A DNA stretch of 64,000 bases, taken from NCBI GenBank assembly GCA_963082975.1, contig OY720346.1, forward strand, positions 68,873,267 to 68,937,266, written 5' to 3'. Made by a program: the position numbers and the translations under genes. Below are positions 11,758 through 23,425 of this stretch, one piece after another. The notes under the pieces were generated by a model, which saw nothing but the letters and a program-made list of their open reading frames with translations, was not told the origin of the DNA and did no database searches. Positions within the stretch are counted from its first letter, which is position 1, and the number at the start of each line of letters is the position of its first letter. The DNA is from Labia minor (lineage: Eukaryota; Arthropoda; Insecta; Dermaptera; Spongiphoridae).

Positions 11758-12365
11758 TATTAATTTAGAAATATTCCAATTCAATAAATAATAATTTAAG
11801 TATAGTTTATGGTAAATAAATTTATCAGACATGATAAGGTTCATTTCATAGATCATTGGATGATTTAAAATATTAAATGAATTAGTGAAGTGTGAAATGA
11901 ACGTTTTTCATACATATTTCATAGAAAGAGAGTTGACAAATGATTCACAAATAATACCTGAATAAAAAAAAAGAAAGAAAATCTTTCTACAATTAGAAGG
12001 ATAATGGTTTAAAGATTTTAATTAAGAAGACAATAGAAGTAATATTTTTTTTTTTTTTGAGCACGTTTCAATCTTATTTTCTTATTTATCCTGATCTTCA
12101 AATCCCAAGTGTTTCTATATTGAAAATCCTATTGAATTACATTAAATATTAAAATTTGGATAGAGTAAACGAACCAGTAATAGTCTTAAGAGAAATTGTC
12201 ATAAAAAACACTAATAATTCTGTAACAAAAGTGAGAATAACAACAAAACAAATGCTAACATATTGCATAACTATTATCACTATAACACAAATATTCTGTA
12301 AATGTATATTTAAACATTTTTTTTTTTAATTTTTCTAAACGTATTTGTGTGTTCTTCAATATTTT
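11758..12365. other. AT-rich, nothing recognised
   Basis: AT-rich DNA with a T-run near 12044. No gene or repeat identified. Confidence 0.5.
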
Positions 12366-12795
12366 ACTTATAAAAAAAATAAGGAATACTACAAGGAAGT
12401 TATGCAACGTTTACATGAAGCAATACGGCTCAAACAAATGAAATTGTGGAAAAACAAATCTTGGATTCAGCATCACGATAATACACCAGCTCACACATCA
12501 TTGCTTGTTCGTGATTTTTTGCCCTAAAACAACACCGTAATCATACCTCAACTACCGTATTCACCAGATTTGGCTCCCTGCGAATTTTTCCTATTCCCAA
12601 AAATGAAGAGACCAATGAAAGGAAAGCGTTTTGCCATTGATGAGATAAAGTCGGAATTGAAGAACGAGCTGATGGTCATACCGAAAAGCGCAGTATTTCA
12701 GAAGTGCGTCGACGATTGGTAGAAGTGTTGGCATAAGTGCATTATATCTGAGGGGAATTACTTTGAAGGGGACAAAACGGATATTGATGAATAAT
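12366..12795 (+). pseudogene. mariner transposase C-terminal half
   Basis: Encodes NKEYYKEVMQRLHEAIR, then ELWKNKSW-like KLWKNKSWIQHHDNTPAHTS, VRDFLP, and after a stop codon SPDLAPCEFFLFPKMKRPMK. It ends GNYFEGDKTDIDE and stop. This is the catalytic C-terminal half of a mariner (IS630-Tc1-mariner) transposase: HHDN carries the second catalytic Asp. At the third position, usually Asp in LAP.D..LF, the codon here is Glu (APCEFF). An in-frame TAA after VRDFLP and another TAG in DDW*KCW show it is dead. The N-terminal half is absent and no inverted repeat was found. Confidence 0.85.
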
Positions 12796-12969
12796 ATATA
12801 CTTTTCGAAATAATTCAAAATTCAATTTTTTTTTTCTTTTGAACAGACCTCGTGCATGTATATATATATATATATATATATTACAATAGTATAATAATAG
12901 ATTTTTAGAAAATAGAAAAGAATATTTCATCATTAGTGGAAAATTGAATTCTTTATAAAAAACACCTTC

Positions 12970-12990
12970 TGCTTCCTATCGTCGGTCGGT
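12970..12990 (-). mobile_element. R-family 5' terminal fragment, inverted
   Basis: CCTATCGTCGGTCGGT followed by AAAAAG is the reverse complement of the R-family 5' end. With the fragment at 9495 it forms an inverted pair about 3.5 kb apart that brackets a foldback element, an R copy and a mariner relic. Confidence 0.65.
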
Positions 12991-13777
12991 AAAAAGAGAA
13001 AAATGAAAAATAAACATATTTTTCTAATTATATTCAATAAAATAGAACGTTATTATTATTTTTTTTTTAAATTATTCAATTTAATAAATTTTCAATTTTT
13101 CAAGACCTATCAAATAAGTACGTTTTGCATTTTGCACCTTTTAATAAGTTTTTTTCTATGTTCATATTGATGTGTGTGTGTGTGTGTGTGTATACAAAAA
13201 AATAATATTTTCTTTTTTTATAAAAGAGCTAAACGAGACGCACGTGCAAAAAGATTGAACCCTGCTGGCACAACAGGGCGCCTATTATTTTTCACCCTTA
13301 TCAATTTCCTTCATCTCTGATTTGTAATAATATTTAACTATTCATAATTGGATGTGACAATTTCCAATCCAATTAAAGACCATGTTTTAGAAGAATCACA
13401 CCCGTCCCATCGCTCATACTCTCTTCTTTACACGCGCATTTCCCTCCTCCTTCCGACCACCCCGCTTTTCTGTTTTTTTTTCTAATTTAATCGCAAAGTT
13501 AATTAGCGCCTGGAGAAGTGCGCGAGAAAGAGAACAACGATACGATTTATAACTAAAACGTGCTTCATGTTGTAGAGGTATCATTTTATTATATAAATGA
13601 ATGGAAGAAAAAAATAATAATAATTTGTTTGTTTTTTTTTTATCCAAAGTGAAATAAAATTTCTTCACTAATAAATTATTATTAATATTAATTTTTTCGG
13701 ATGTTATGGTTCTTTATAATATTATTATAATATAAATTACACTAATATCCATTTCAAAATTAAATTCTATTCAATTC
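12991..13777. other. Unassigned; (TG)n at about 13170-13191
   Basis: A TG microsatellite is present. Around 13230-13560 the composition is more balanced (AAACGAGACGCACGTGC, GGCGCCTATT), with an 84-codon minus frame at 13414-13668 that is basic and low in complexity. No function assigned. Confidence 0.4.
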
Positions 13778-14265
13778 ACCGACGATAGGAAGGGAAGGTA
13801 TTGTTTTCACACCAAATTTCACATGTGGAGATTTTTTACATATCTCCACGAATCATGCATTTTGCTAACAGTAAAAAGTATTTCTAGCATGATATCTGTC
13901 CATCTGTCCGTCCGTCTGTCCATTGTATGTCCGTATAGACGTGTACAGCTCCAACGCTTCAACGGAGTTTGACAAAATTTAGTATATTTACTTAATGCAT
14001 CAGTAGCATGAATTCATCAACTTTTGGTGTATATCCGGAAACGGGAAGTGGTAGTTTACAAAATATTAATTTTATATTCATTGTCGGAAAATATTTCACT
14101 TAAATTATAGTAGTAATTAATAATTGAGTAATTAAACTAAAAATAAAAACCAAGATAATATAATTTAGTCATTATATATATTTATATAATGTTTGAAAAT
14201 TAATTTATTTCAAATAGTCGGTCAGTTCTGTTCTGCCACTGCTCATTTCTTTTTTAATTTGATGT
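13778..14265 (+). mobile_element. R-family element, diverged and partly deleted
   Basis: Begins ACCGACGATAGGAAGGGAAG, carries the GTCY-like tract (about 13888-13925) and the core ending GACAAAATTTAGTATATTTA. The stretch with the paired TGACGTCA words is missing. A degenerate 3' end AGTCGGTCAGTTCTG is at 14217-14231. Confidence 0.65.
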
Positions 14266-14815
14266 ATTATTAGTCTATTATATTATTAATTGCTTTATTT
14301 TATTTAATATATATATAATTTAGCAAAAGTTTTTTTTTAATTAAAACTTCAATTAAAATACAAATCAAACTACATATTAAAAACAAACAAAAAAGTTGAT
14401 TGTAATTTATTGAAACTTGATTAACTCTATTATCTAAAGTGGCTAATGAAATGATAAATAAAGTTATTAACTAAAAGATTAGCCTTTAAAAAGGGGAAAA
14501 AGGTGGTGTTTTTACTGTATTTTACTCCCTTGTTATCGGCTTTAATTCTCAATTCTTACCTTTTTGGTTTCCACATCGTTATTATATTTATTAGCATGTT
14601 CCAAGCGAAATAATCTAATTATTGATTGGTTAGCAATGAAAGACAATCCCCCTAGCATTTGCCGTCCATTCTCATTTTCCTACCCTTCTTTCCAACAACG
14701 AAATGAACGATCGAATGACAAAAGGCAGTAAAAAAAATCGAATGAGGTGGTTAAGGTTGTTTTTTTTATTGGAAATCACATCTACCCACAAACTGATTGA
14801 TTTAATCAAAGATTC
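14266..14815. other. AT-rich, nothing recognised
   Basis: No gene or shared repeat noticed. The 65-codon minus frame at 14672-14869 overlaps the LINE relic at its upper end. Confidence 0.45.
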
Positions 14816-14960
14816 GATTCTAACTACTATCCATCTATCTCTGTGGTAGTTCTTGGACGCAGCTTCCACATTCCTCCAAACGTCCCTATTCTATAAAAGC
14901 AACTCTTATACTAACTTCTATTTTCTCTCCTATTTCTGAAGTTTCATCCATCAACCGGTC
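14816..14960 (-). mobile_element. LINE 3' end relic
   Basis: Minus-strand translation NRDVWRNVEAASKNYHRDRW matches the C-terminal QDRD.WRNVV..AKN block of the LINE ends at 551-750 and 23254-23411. It ends with a GATGGATAG tail in place of perfect GATA repeats. Upstream sequence is too decayed to follow. Confidence 0.5.
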
Positions 14961-15992
14961 GCTTTTCAATCATAAATAAATTTATTACCAGTCTTTCTTC
15001 TCCAATTATAGCCACGGGATTCACCATTCACAACCTTCTTGACTTTATGGCACTAACTATATTTGGACATATGTGTCATTAAGCATGCACCATGCCATAC
15101 CTTTATGGCTCTCCGCCACACAACAAAAACAAGAAAAAGATTTATTAAACCTACCACCAATTGCCTATTTTCTTTATAATTGTCAGTCAGAAGTGACATT
15201 TCTCACTCACTTCTACTGATAACACGACGAATTTTTAGCGATGTCTCTGGTACGTATAACCAAACAATTCCGCTGTGACCTGATTCTTCTTCTGCCCATA
15301 AAGTCTATTTTCGTCTCTCATAGTCATAGTTCACGTATCACATCTTTATAATACAACCGGTAAAATAATTGTTTTATTTATTTTTAATTTTGATACCATT
15401 GAAAAATAATTTGGAAGAAAAAAGCCCCTTTAACTGCATAATAACAGGCGCTTACCGAGAGAATCTCCTATTATATTTAAATCCTCCACACTAATATTTT
15501 TTTTTTTGTCTTATTGGATTTCATTGGATTGCTCGCAAATTTGTCTAATCACATATCTTAATGTAGTAAATTAAATAAAATTGGTGATTGCGCGTCTTCT
15601 TGTTTTAATCGATTTTAAATTTCAAATGTTTCTGATCATTTCTGTCCGCATCTAACCTTCCTTTGTTTTTTCAGCATTTACATTTAAATTTGAAAAAGTT
15701 TTCCAATCTGATTAGTCATATGCTTTGCTAAAGTCTACGATTAGTTGATAAACATAGAAATATTAAATTTGTGTTTTTTAATAATGATTTTTTTTTTTTT
15801 ACAATACTAAATAAGAAAACATTTTAAAAAGGGCCAACTTTGTAAATTTAATAATTATAAAATATAATTTTCTATTAAAATTAAAACAAAATTGATAAAT
15901 TGACTTTTGAAGGTAGTATTTAACCAAAGTTTTCTGTTAGATTGTTTTAAAAATATACTTTTTTTTAAATATTATTTTTTTTACATCTTCAA
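14961..15992. other. No gene seen
   Basis: Slightly less AT-rich up to about 15350, then AT-rich. No supported feature. Confidence 0.45.
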
Positions 15993-16072
15993 AAGGACAG
16001 CGCCTATCAAGTCGATTGCCATTTAAGTGAGTTACGGTGTTCTATGATCAGTACAACTGGTACTCTCAACCT
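15993..16072 (-). mobile_element. SINE S1 3' fragment
   Basis: AAGGACAGCGCCTATCAAGT and TCTATGATCAGTACAACTGG match the 3' third of the S1 SINE in inverse orientation. The tRNA-like head is missing. Confidence 0.7.
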
Positions 16073-17089
16073 TAATTATTATTATTATTATTATTCATAA
16101 TTATTAATAATTTATAAATGTTAGGTTATATATATATATAAATATTAAAATCCAAAAAAAAAAATTTGATCAAATAAAAAAATTAAGAAAAAAGTACGAT
16201 AATATTCAAAGTTTTATCTAGAACATGTTCTTATTTTTTTTTTTTTTATATTCCGCTTTCTCCACTTTACTATTTTCTTAAATCGATAGGATCGTTTTCG
16301 ATTGTTCACCCTCAATCGCATTTTTAGAAAAGCTTTTACGGGATTTTCATAAACAAATAAGCTTCTTCACATCGAAAACCATTCATCTATAACGAGTATA
16401 ACAGAGAAAATATTTCAGCAAATCGTTATTTGACAAAAACCATACTTGTTTTTTATTCTTTCTCTACCTCACCCTTTTATTCAACATTTATAATTGTCAA
16501 AATAACACAATAAAATACATACTTAATATAAAAAATTAAATTAAATTAAAAAATATAAAAAATTAACATTTCAAAATATTTTGAAGTATCTATGATATAA
16601 TATTTTTTTTTTATTTTATTAAAAAATGTAAATGTAATTCTGTTAGTTTTTTTTTTTTTTAAAAACATAATTTAATTTTTTTTCATATGTTAACTAAATG
16701 AATAATATTAATAATAATAATAATAATACTATGTATATGTATATAAAATTCATATATAATTCATGTAGATACTAGAAGATATAATTATATACAAATTATA
16801 AATATCAGAGATTATAAATCATTCTAATTAAAGATTCAATATAATAGTATTAATTGAAACCAAAAAAATAAACCATTAAATCATTCCCAGGTCGGACAAT
16901 TCGATACACAATAATTAATCTATCATATAATATCAATTGACCCCGTTCGGTTGTAATGCATTGAAACAGTAATCAAAGCCATCAGTCCATTTGATGTAAT
17001 ATGTATATATATATATTTATTTGAAGTACATTCATCATTATATTCTGAATTTAGTTGTCAATTAGAGAGATTACAAAATTGAGTTATTC
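16073..17089. other. AT-rich with simple repeats
   Basis: ATT repeats at about 16077-16093, several poly-T runs and TA tracts. No gene seen. Confidence 0.5.
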
Positions 17090-17280
17090 TTATTCTATTC
17101 TTTCCTCTCCCATTCTAGCCATGTGTCTTGCCCATTGCAGCCTTCTCAATTTTATAACCCTAACTATGTCAAGAGATGCATAGAGGTCATGCAATTCCTT
17201 GTTATGCAGTCTTTGCCATTCTTCTCTAACCTCATCTTGGCCCATAAATACTGTAAAGAATCCAATTCTCAAATATACAC
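17090..17280 (-). pseudogene. LINE ORF2 C-terminal fragment
   Basis: Minus frame reads QDEVREEWQRLHNKELHDLY, then IVRVIKLRRLQWARHMARMG. This is a typical post-RT segment of insect non-LTR elements (W+.LHN.EL.DLY.S.NI+R+IK.RR+.WAGH+ARM). The Gly of WAGH is changed to Arg. Fragment only, with no RT catalytic residues and no tail or TSD found. Confidence 0.75.
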
Positions 17281-17350
17281 TAAATCTAACACACCGGGAA
17301 AAATAATTGTTTTATATATTTTTAAAATGATGTAAATAGGTTAAAGCATA

Positions 17351-17711
17351 CAGTCGTTGGCCCCCTTAAGCAACTCCTAGCAGTCTTTAATGCATATCTG
17401 GGCAAATTGCGGAACAATCTGTGTCAAATTAGGATTGCAGAACATAGATACGATGAGCATTTTGATAAATAAAAAAAAAACATTTTCTCATGATTTTTCA
17501 AAAAGCACTTTAAAAAAAATCCCCAAAAATACAGTTATTGGCCCCCTGTTATAGTTATTGGCCTAGGTCCTAGGTATTCTATAGTGATTATACAACCATA
17601 CAACAAACGATAACATAACCATAGTTAATAGCGCAATTTTTAAAATAAAAATCTCTTATTAATTGTGTTTTAGTGATAGGGGGCCAATGAATGCCTCGAG
17701 GCCAACGACTG
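17351..17711. mobile_element. Tc1-like MITE with TA duplication
   Basis: Terminal inverted repeat CAGTCGTTGGCC at the left and GGCCAACGACTG at the right, flanked by TA dinucleotides at 17349-17350 and 17712-17713. An internal subterminal TATTGGCCCCC occurs at about 17532-17548. About 361 bp with no open frame. CAGT ends and a TA target are characteristic of the Tc1 branch of IS630-Tc1-mariner. Confidence 0.85.
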
Positions 17712-17802
17712 TATACTTTACCCTAACTATTATAGAAAACAAATAAATGTTCTAATATGTATTAATATATCTAAAAATTTAGGAGACCGAAAAGTCATAC
17801 CT

Positions 17803-17852
17803 AGATGTCAGTAGTAGTAGTAATAGTAGTAGTAGTAGTAGTAGTAGTAGTT
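17803..17852. repeat. (GTA)n microsatellite
   Basis: Tandem GTA/TAG trinucleotides with one AAT interruption. Confidence 0.9.
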
Positions 17853-17987
17853 TCTAAATATTTTATTTTTGACATTTATGAAGTGGATCACATATATGTA
17901 TATAATCTCATTATTAAAAATGGTCGATCTTTAAAAAATACATCTCTTAAAACTAATGGTGGACACTTACAAGATTTATTTTTTAAC

Positions 17988-18146
17988 TACGAGGGTTCGT
18001 CAATAAGTATGTGACTATCTGAATTACCCGTCTCTTAAATGGATACTCAAATAGAGCTCAAAGGAGACTAAAATAAAATAATTTTTTATCAAAAAACTTG
18101 TGATTCATCAAAACATAAGTCACGGATTTATTGACCTACCCTCATA
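17988..18146. mobile_element. mariner-like MITE
   Basis: Left end TACGAGGGTTCGTCAATAAG and right end (reverse complement) TATGAGGGTAGGTCAATAAA are inverted repeats that begin at a TA, giving a 159-bp element. The start TACGAGGGT resembles the ends at 51348 and 31817 but the inner sequence differs, so it is a separate family. Confidence 0.65.
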
Positions 18147-18860
18147 TTATCATAAAAAGTCATATTTTTTTTCTAGAATAAGCAACACCAAAAAAAATTT
18201 AACAAAATATATATCTTATATTTATATAAGTTCATTGAAAGAATGTAAAGGATTTATTTTGATAGGTATTCTATATAACCCCATCGTTCTCTACTACCCC
18301 ATTACCTATATTTATTTTATAATATATTCCCAATCCTTTTCTTTTTCTCTCTCCTTCTAAATTCCATTCCATGATTCTATCTAACTGAGATCTTTTTATT
18401 TACATCTACATTATATAAATAGAGAGAGAAATCGTTTTGATTATAGAATGGGGATGAATTGCGATGCTCTTTGAATCATTTTTATTTATTTTATCTTTGT
18501 AAAATATGAAAAGTAAAATAATAATAATAATAATAATAATAATATTTTTTTTTACCCACTCTTAATTTTATTTGGTGTAGTGAATTTTTATTTTTCAATT
18601 CTTCCATTCTTTCATCGAGTAGTCATCATGATAAACCATTCAATGAGGAAGCAACCATTTAAGTATTCATTTCAGTTCAAATATTTAAAATATAAAAAAA
18701 AAACAATCATGGAAAATAAATTAACGATTTACCTGATAAATAAAACTTAATAAGCTATTCGTGAAAAGGGTTTGTACTTAATTAGTTTATTACTTTTCAG
18801 ATTGGTGTTCGAGGGACACATACAGAAAACACTACAAAAAGCCAAAAAGATTTAATTTTT
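18147..18860. other. AT-rich, (TAA)n at about 18518-18542
   Basis: Simple repeats and an open but featureless plus frame 18100-18360. No gene supported. Confidence 0.5.
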
Positions 18861-19275
18861 ACCGACCTACGATACTAAGAGAGGTATTGTTTTCACGCCA
18901 AATTTCACATCTGAAGATTTTTACATATCTCCACGAATCATGCATTTTGTAAACAGAAAAAAGTATTTTTAGCATGATGTCTGTCTGTCCATCCGTCCGT
19001 CTGTCCATTGTGTGTCCGTATAGATGTGTACAGCTGGAACGGCTGAACGGATTTTGATAAAATTTGGTATATTTACTTAATGCATCAGTATGATGAATTG
19101 ATCAACTTTTGGTGTATATCCGGAAGCTGGAAGTGGTAGTATTAGCGATCAACGATATGAAAAAAAGGGTTATTTTCACACCAAATCTCACATGAGGAGA
19201 TTTTTTACATATCTCCACGAATCATGCACTTTGTATTGGTTTTATTTTCGGGAAATATATCTTCATTAGTTTTTT
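18861..19275 (+). mobile_element. R-family element, truncated, head of a tandem pair
   Basis: ACCGACCTACGATACTAAGA start, GTCY tract at about 18979-19015, core GAACGGCTGAACGGATTTTG. The sequence follows the full R copy up to TTCATTAGTTTTTT, then the next R copy begins without the TGACGTCA part or the 3' hairpin. Confidence 0.8.
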
Positions 19276-19930
19276 ACCGACCGACGATAGTAAGGGAGGT
19301 ATTGTTTTCACACCAAATTTCACATGTGGAGATTTTTACATATCTCCACGAATCATGCATTTTCTAAACAGAAAAAAGTATTTTTAGCATGATGTCTGTC
19401 CGTCCGTCCGTCTGTCCGTCTGTCCGTCTGTCCGTCCGTATAGATGTGTACAGCCTGAACGGCTCAACCGATTTTGATGAAATTTGGTATATTTACTTAA
19501 TGCATCAGTGGGATGAATTGATCAACTTTTGGTGCAAATCCGGAAACCGGAAGTGGTAGTATTAGCGATCGACGATAGGAAGGGAAGGGTTATTTTCACA
19601 TCAAATTTCACATGAGGAGATTTTTTTATATATCACCACGAATCATACACTTTGTATTGGTTTTATCCTCTGGAAAATCATATTTATTAGTTTTTTCTTG
19701 ATTTAAAATTATATGACGTCATCCAGCCATTCATGACGTCACAGCCTGGTCTTACATATATATTATAAATAAAATAAAATTAAAAATGTTTATATTTATT
19801 ATTTATGTATTCATATCTGTTTTTTATTACATTAATAGATATATTAAAATTATTTGAAATTGTTTCTGTAGCTAGAAATTAATTTACTTCAAACCGTCGG
19901 TCGGTTCTGGGCCTGGCCACTAGTCAACTT
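19276..19930 (+). mobile_element. R-family element, full copy
   Basis: ACCGACCGACGATAGTAAGG start, a long (GTCY)n tract at 19393-19439, core GAACGGCTCAACCGATTTTG, paired TGACGTCA words and a subterminal CCGTCGGTCGGT. The 3' end GCCTGGCCACTAGTCAACTT has the hairpin weakened by substitutions compared with 11738-11753. Nearly identical by eye to the copy at 11129, so probably a recent relative. Confidence 0.8.
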
Positions 19931-21000
19931 AATTTTTTTGTGAAAGGATGATGAAGTGTGTGAATTCGTTGAAGAGATAGTATAGTGAATTGTGTAGGGG
20001 TTGAAATAAAGATTTGTTCAGGTTGGTTGGTTGGTTGGTTGGTTTGTACCCATTAACTTGAGAGAAAATTAGAAATAAAATCGATTAATTGCCACCATTA
20101 ATAAAACAGGACACTTTTTTTGGATCTGGAGTAGAATTTCTTGATTTTTTTTTATTTTATATTATTTTCTTTTTTACTACTTTTTTTTTTATAAAAAGCA
20201 AAACGATATAAAAGCGTAAAAATGTCTCGCAAGATTTATTTTGACAAAAGATTATTCGTACAGTGAAATTTATGCATGCTTTCAGGAATAATAAAAAATA
20301 TGGATATATATATTTGATAGGGGTGGGAGGGCAGGGAGTGAAAGGGTGAAAGAGACTCTTTTAGATAGAAGGCCAAATTTAATTTTTTTTTTTTTCTTCA
20401 ATGTCTTTTTAAAGATAAAACAATATATGAATTCCAATTTTGATGTAAAATAAAATATAAATTAATATACAAACGAAAAAAAAATAGAAATACAATTAAC
20501 AAATTTTATTGAATTGGAAAAACTAGAGTACAAAGTTAAAAATACAAAAAAAAAATGTGTATATATTTATTTGCAAATCAGACTTTTCCTAATTTAGAAC
20601 AAAATTATAATTATATTTTAAATGAGTTTTGAAGAGAGTAAAATCTTAAAACAAGAGATATTAAACGAAATTTGTGTTATAATTTGTGAGCCTCAAGGTT
20701 TGAACATAAATTCATTAACATCTTAGCTCATTTTAATATAAATATTTTTCAACCCAACATCACTTTTTCTTTTAATTTCAATGTGATCCATGTTACAGAG
20801 TGAAATAATATTTTTTGTTTCTTGTTTTAGTCATTTTACATTTCAAATTCTTGAAATTGTTTCTAAACTTGACTTGATAATTTTTTTTTTCATGTCATCT
20901 CGTTAAAAATCTTTATGAAAAGATTTTTAAAAAATTCATATTCGATTATTGTATTATTACACTTTAATTATATATGAAGGAAAAAAATTTTAACTTGAAA
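19931..21000. other. No gene seen; (GGTT)n at about 20020-20044
   Basis: A tetranucleotide microsatellite, poly-T runs and AT-rich DNA. No supported gene. Confidence 0.5.
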
Positions 21001-21559
21001 CAACACATCGTTCAATAAGTCCCAAGACTAACAACGAAAACAACATTTTTTTCAAAAATAATTTTTATTCATCAATATAATCTCCTTTTAGAGTGATACA
21101 AAATTTCCAACGCATTTCCAATATTTCTATACCATGTTTATAGAAAGATTTATCCTTTGCTTCAAAATAGGCTTCAATTTCGGCAATGACCTCCTCATTC
21201 GAGCAATTTTTTTTCCCTGGAGCATTTTTTTTTGAGATCAGCAAAGAGCCAGTAGTCGATGGGGGCTAGATCTGGCGAATACGGGGGATGAGGAGGCAAA
21301 TAAAAGCCCAATTCGTTCAATTTTGTCATTGTTTTCATGGACTTGTGGCATGGTGCATTGTCTCATTGCGGCACCCACTTTGAAAAAACCTTTTTCATGC
21401 TCAATTTTTCATGAAGGATTGTAAATACGTTTCCAGATGATATCTGTGTCATTTCTGAAATCTCACGGACCTTCACTTTGAGATTTTTAATTACAATTTT
21501 TAACACTTCACTCACACATTTTACTGTGTAACGGCTACCCGAACGTTCCGAATCCCGGA
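21001..21559 (-). pseudogene. mariner transposase with internal deletion, cut by a SINE
   Basis: Minus strand: RDSERSGSRYTVKCVSEVLK, EISEMTQISSGNVFTILHEK and KVFSKWVPQ form the N-terminal second helix-turn-helix region. A stop is followed at once by DNAPCHKSMKTMTKLNELGF and YSPDLAPIDYWLFADLKK, the second and third catalytic Asp motifs. So the segment from WVP to the HHDN block, with the first catalytic Asp, has been deleted. The 3' edge near 21015 has GTTCAATAAGTCCCAAGAC, which looks like a mariner terminus. The 5' side ends abruptly where SINE sequence starts at about 21560. Confidence 0.85.
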
Positions 21560-21682
21560 GGCTGGGTTGACATCGTCCCATAGACCCCAGCTAGGGAAAT
21601 TCCCTTGCCAGGCCCGGGACTTGAACCCGGGAGCATGTGAATGTGAGGCAGGTTCGCTACCCACATACCCAATGGCGCCTTT
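21560..21682 (-). mobile_element. SINE S1, head half
   Basis: Minus-strand head GGCGCCATTGGGTATGTGGG, B-box-like GGTTCAAGTCCCGGG and GGGTCTATGGGACGATG. The 3' half is absent: the SINE stops at the junction with the mariner relic. Confidence 0.75.
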
Positions 21683-22249
21683 TTATTACAATATATATAT
21701 ATGAAGAGAGAGAGAGAGAGAGAGCAGTGGGAGAATTAAGGGGTGTCTTTCCTTTTTGTCGACTCTTTCAAAATGCAAATGAGAAGAGACCATCAGTAGG
21801 AGACGAAACAAAAGAATAGTAGAGGACGAGAGGGTTCTTCATTGCTGTATATCAAGGGTGTATTGTATGGTGGGAGGGGCTATATGTCTGGTGCACTGCG
21901 GGCACGGGTCAAGATGTCACTCTTATTCCCCGCTGACAATATTTTAAGGGTTTTTGACAATCCCCTCAGTATAGGTATAGCACTTTGGCACCTCGAATGA
22001 AAATCAACCCATAGTACAATTCTCAGGGGGATGAAAGTATAATCCAACAAGCGGAAAAATGTACTAACAACCTACAAAAGAGAAAGGATATTTTTTTTCC
22101 TTTCACGTGATATGAATATATTTGACAATTAATTAATAATTTCAAAAAATATTATTTTTTTTATTTTAATATCAATAAGAATGAGTTTAACCTTATTTTT
22201 CTGTTACTGATTGATTATTTTAGAAAATCATATCTCTTCTATACTAGAT
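21683..22249. other. Unassigned; (GA)n at 21708-21724
   Basis: A GA tract, then a moderately balanced stretch up to about 22080 with an open plus frame (21637-21819) that runs out of the SINE. No recognisable protein. Confidence 0.45.
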
Positions 22250-22428
22250 CAGTGAGTGCACTTTAGATTTTGATTTTGAAATTTTTTCAATTTGGTTCTA
22301 AAAAAAAGGTAAAACGTTTTTGGGACCACTTTTTTTCAATATGGTAAACTTATCTTTTTCTTCGTGTGCGGCCAAATTTTATATCGTTAAAAGTGTGCCG
22401 CGGTAAAAATAAAAGTTGAGAATCACTG
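22250..22428. mobile_element. hAT MITE with perfect 8-bp target duplication
   Basis: Right end (reverse complement) CAGTGATTCTCAACTTTT, left end CAGTGAGTGCACTTTAG. Flanked by TACTAGAT at 22242-22249 and 22429-22436. An 8-bp duplication and CAG..CTG ends are the hAT signature. Internal sequence (AAAGATAAG.TTACCATATTG on the minus strand) is shared with the MITE at 49671-49956. 179 bp, non-coding. Confidence 0.88.
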
Positions 22429-22436
22429 TACTAGAT

Positions 22437-23239
22437 AATAATAAAAATATCATCAACCATCATCCTGTATATATATATATATATAAATAGAATGGTGTGT
22501 TGTGGTATTATATATAATCCTGAATTTCTATATAGAAAGAGAGAGCATCTCTCTCTCTCTCTCTCTCTCATTTGTTATATCCAAGGGATTTGAATCTGGT
22601 TAGTTATTTATTCTAATAGGGCCGTATTTCCGTTGTTGGATTGAGTTAACAAATCATATGGAAATATGACACATGTCTCTTGTCATTTCTTTCAACATCC
22701 CGCCCGAATGCTAAATGACAAATGGATTTCAAAATAAACTGCAGTAATCGTGCACAGTCCAAAATGCATGCCCCTTTATTTACAGATTAATATTTTAGAT
22801 ATCCACCGAACAGTAAAGTCAATCCAAATACATTTAATAAATATTGTTAAACACACACACACACACACAAACAAACAAACACACAGATAATCACAACCAT
22901 TTAATTAAAATAAATAATATTTAATATTATCCTTTGCTTTAATTGAAAAATATTTTCTATAAATGTATTTGAAAAATAAAATTATATTATAGAACTCCAC
23001 TCCCACCCCCACCCCCAGAAAATTCCATTTGTATTATTTATCCATGATTATAAAATAATTTAATTTTAAGTGATATACATAAAGAATTTCAATTAAAAAT
23101 TCATAAAATCAGCATTCTTTCTACCTTTCTTGTCTATACCTCCCACTCTCTTAATAAATACAATTTATATTATTATAAAACAATATTAATGAATATCAAA
23201 AATAATTTAATTAACATGGAAATATTATTTATTATATTT
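22437..23239. other. No gene; (CT)n and (CA)n microsatellites
   Basis: (CT)n at about 22547-22570, (CA)n at about 22853-22868 and a CCCACCCCCACCCCC run near 23000. No gene supported. Confidence 0.55.
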
Positions 23240-23253
23240 TTAATATTTATTAT

Positions 23254-23411
23254 CTATCTATCTATCTCTACCTCTATAGCTCTTCGGAACTCGAAAGCTG
23301 CAGCAAACACATCCCTCCAAGTGTTCCTATTCTGAGCCACAACCCTACAGTCCCTATCCTCTCCCATCTCTCTCACATCCCTTCCCAAATTATCTACTCA
23401 TCGCGTCCTTG
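23254..23411 (-). mobile_element. LINE 3' end with 14-bp target-site duplication
   Basis: Minus strand: VDNLGRDVREMGEDRDC, VVAQNRNTWRDVFAAAFEF and RRAIEVEIDR, followed by a GATA tail. It matches the end at 551-750. Flanked by the perfect 14-bp repeat TTAATATTTATTAT at 23240-23253 and 23412-23425. Strongly 5'-truncated (158 bp). Confidence 0.85.
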
Positions 23412-23425
23412 TTAATATTTATTAT

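Noticed and set aside
17988-18146. Assigning this MITE to the same family as the mariner at 51348
   Set aside because: Only TACGAGGGT is shared. The next bases (TCGTCAATAAG against GAGGTGAAAAG) differ.
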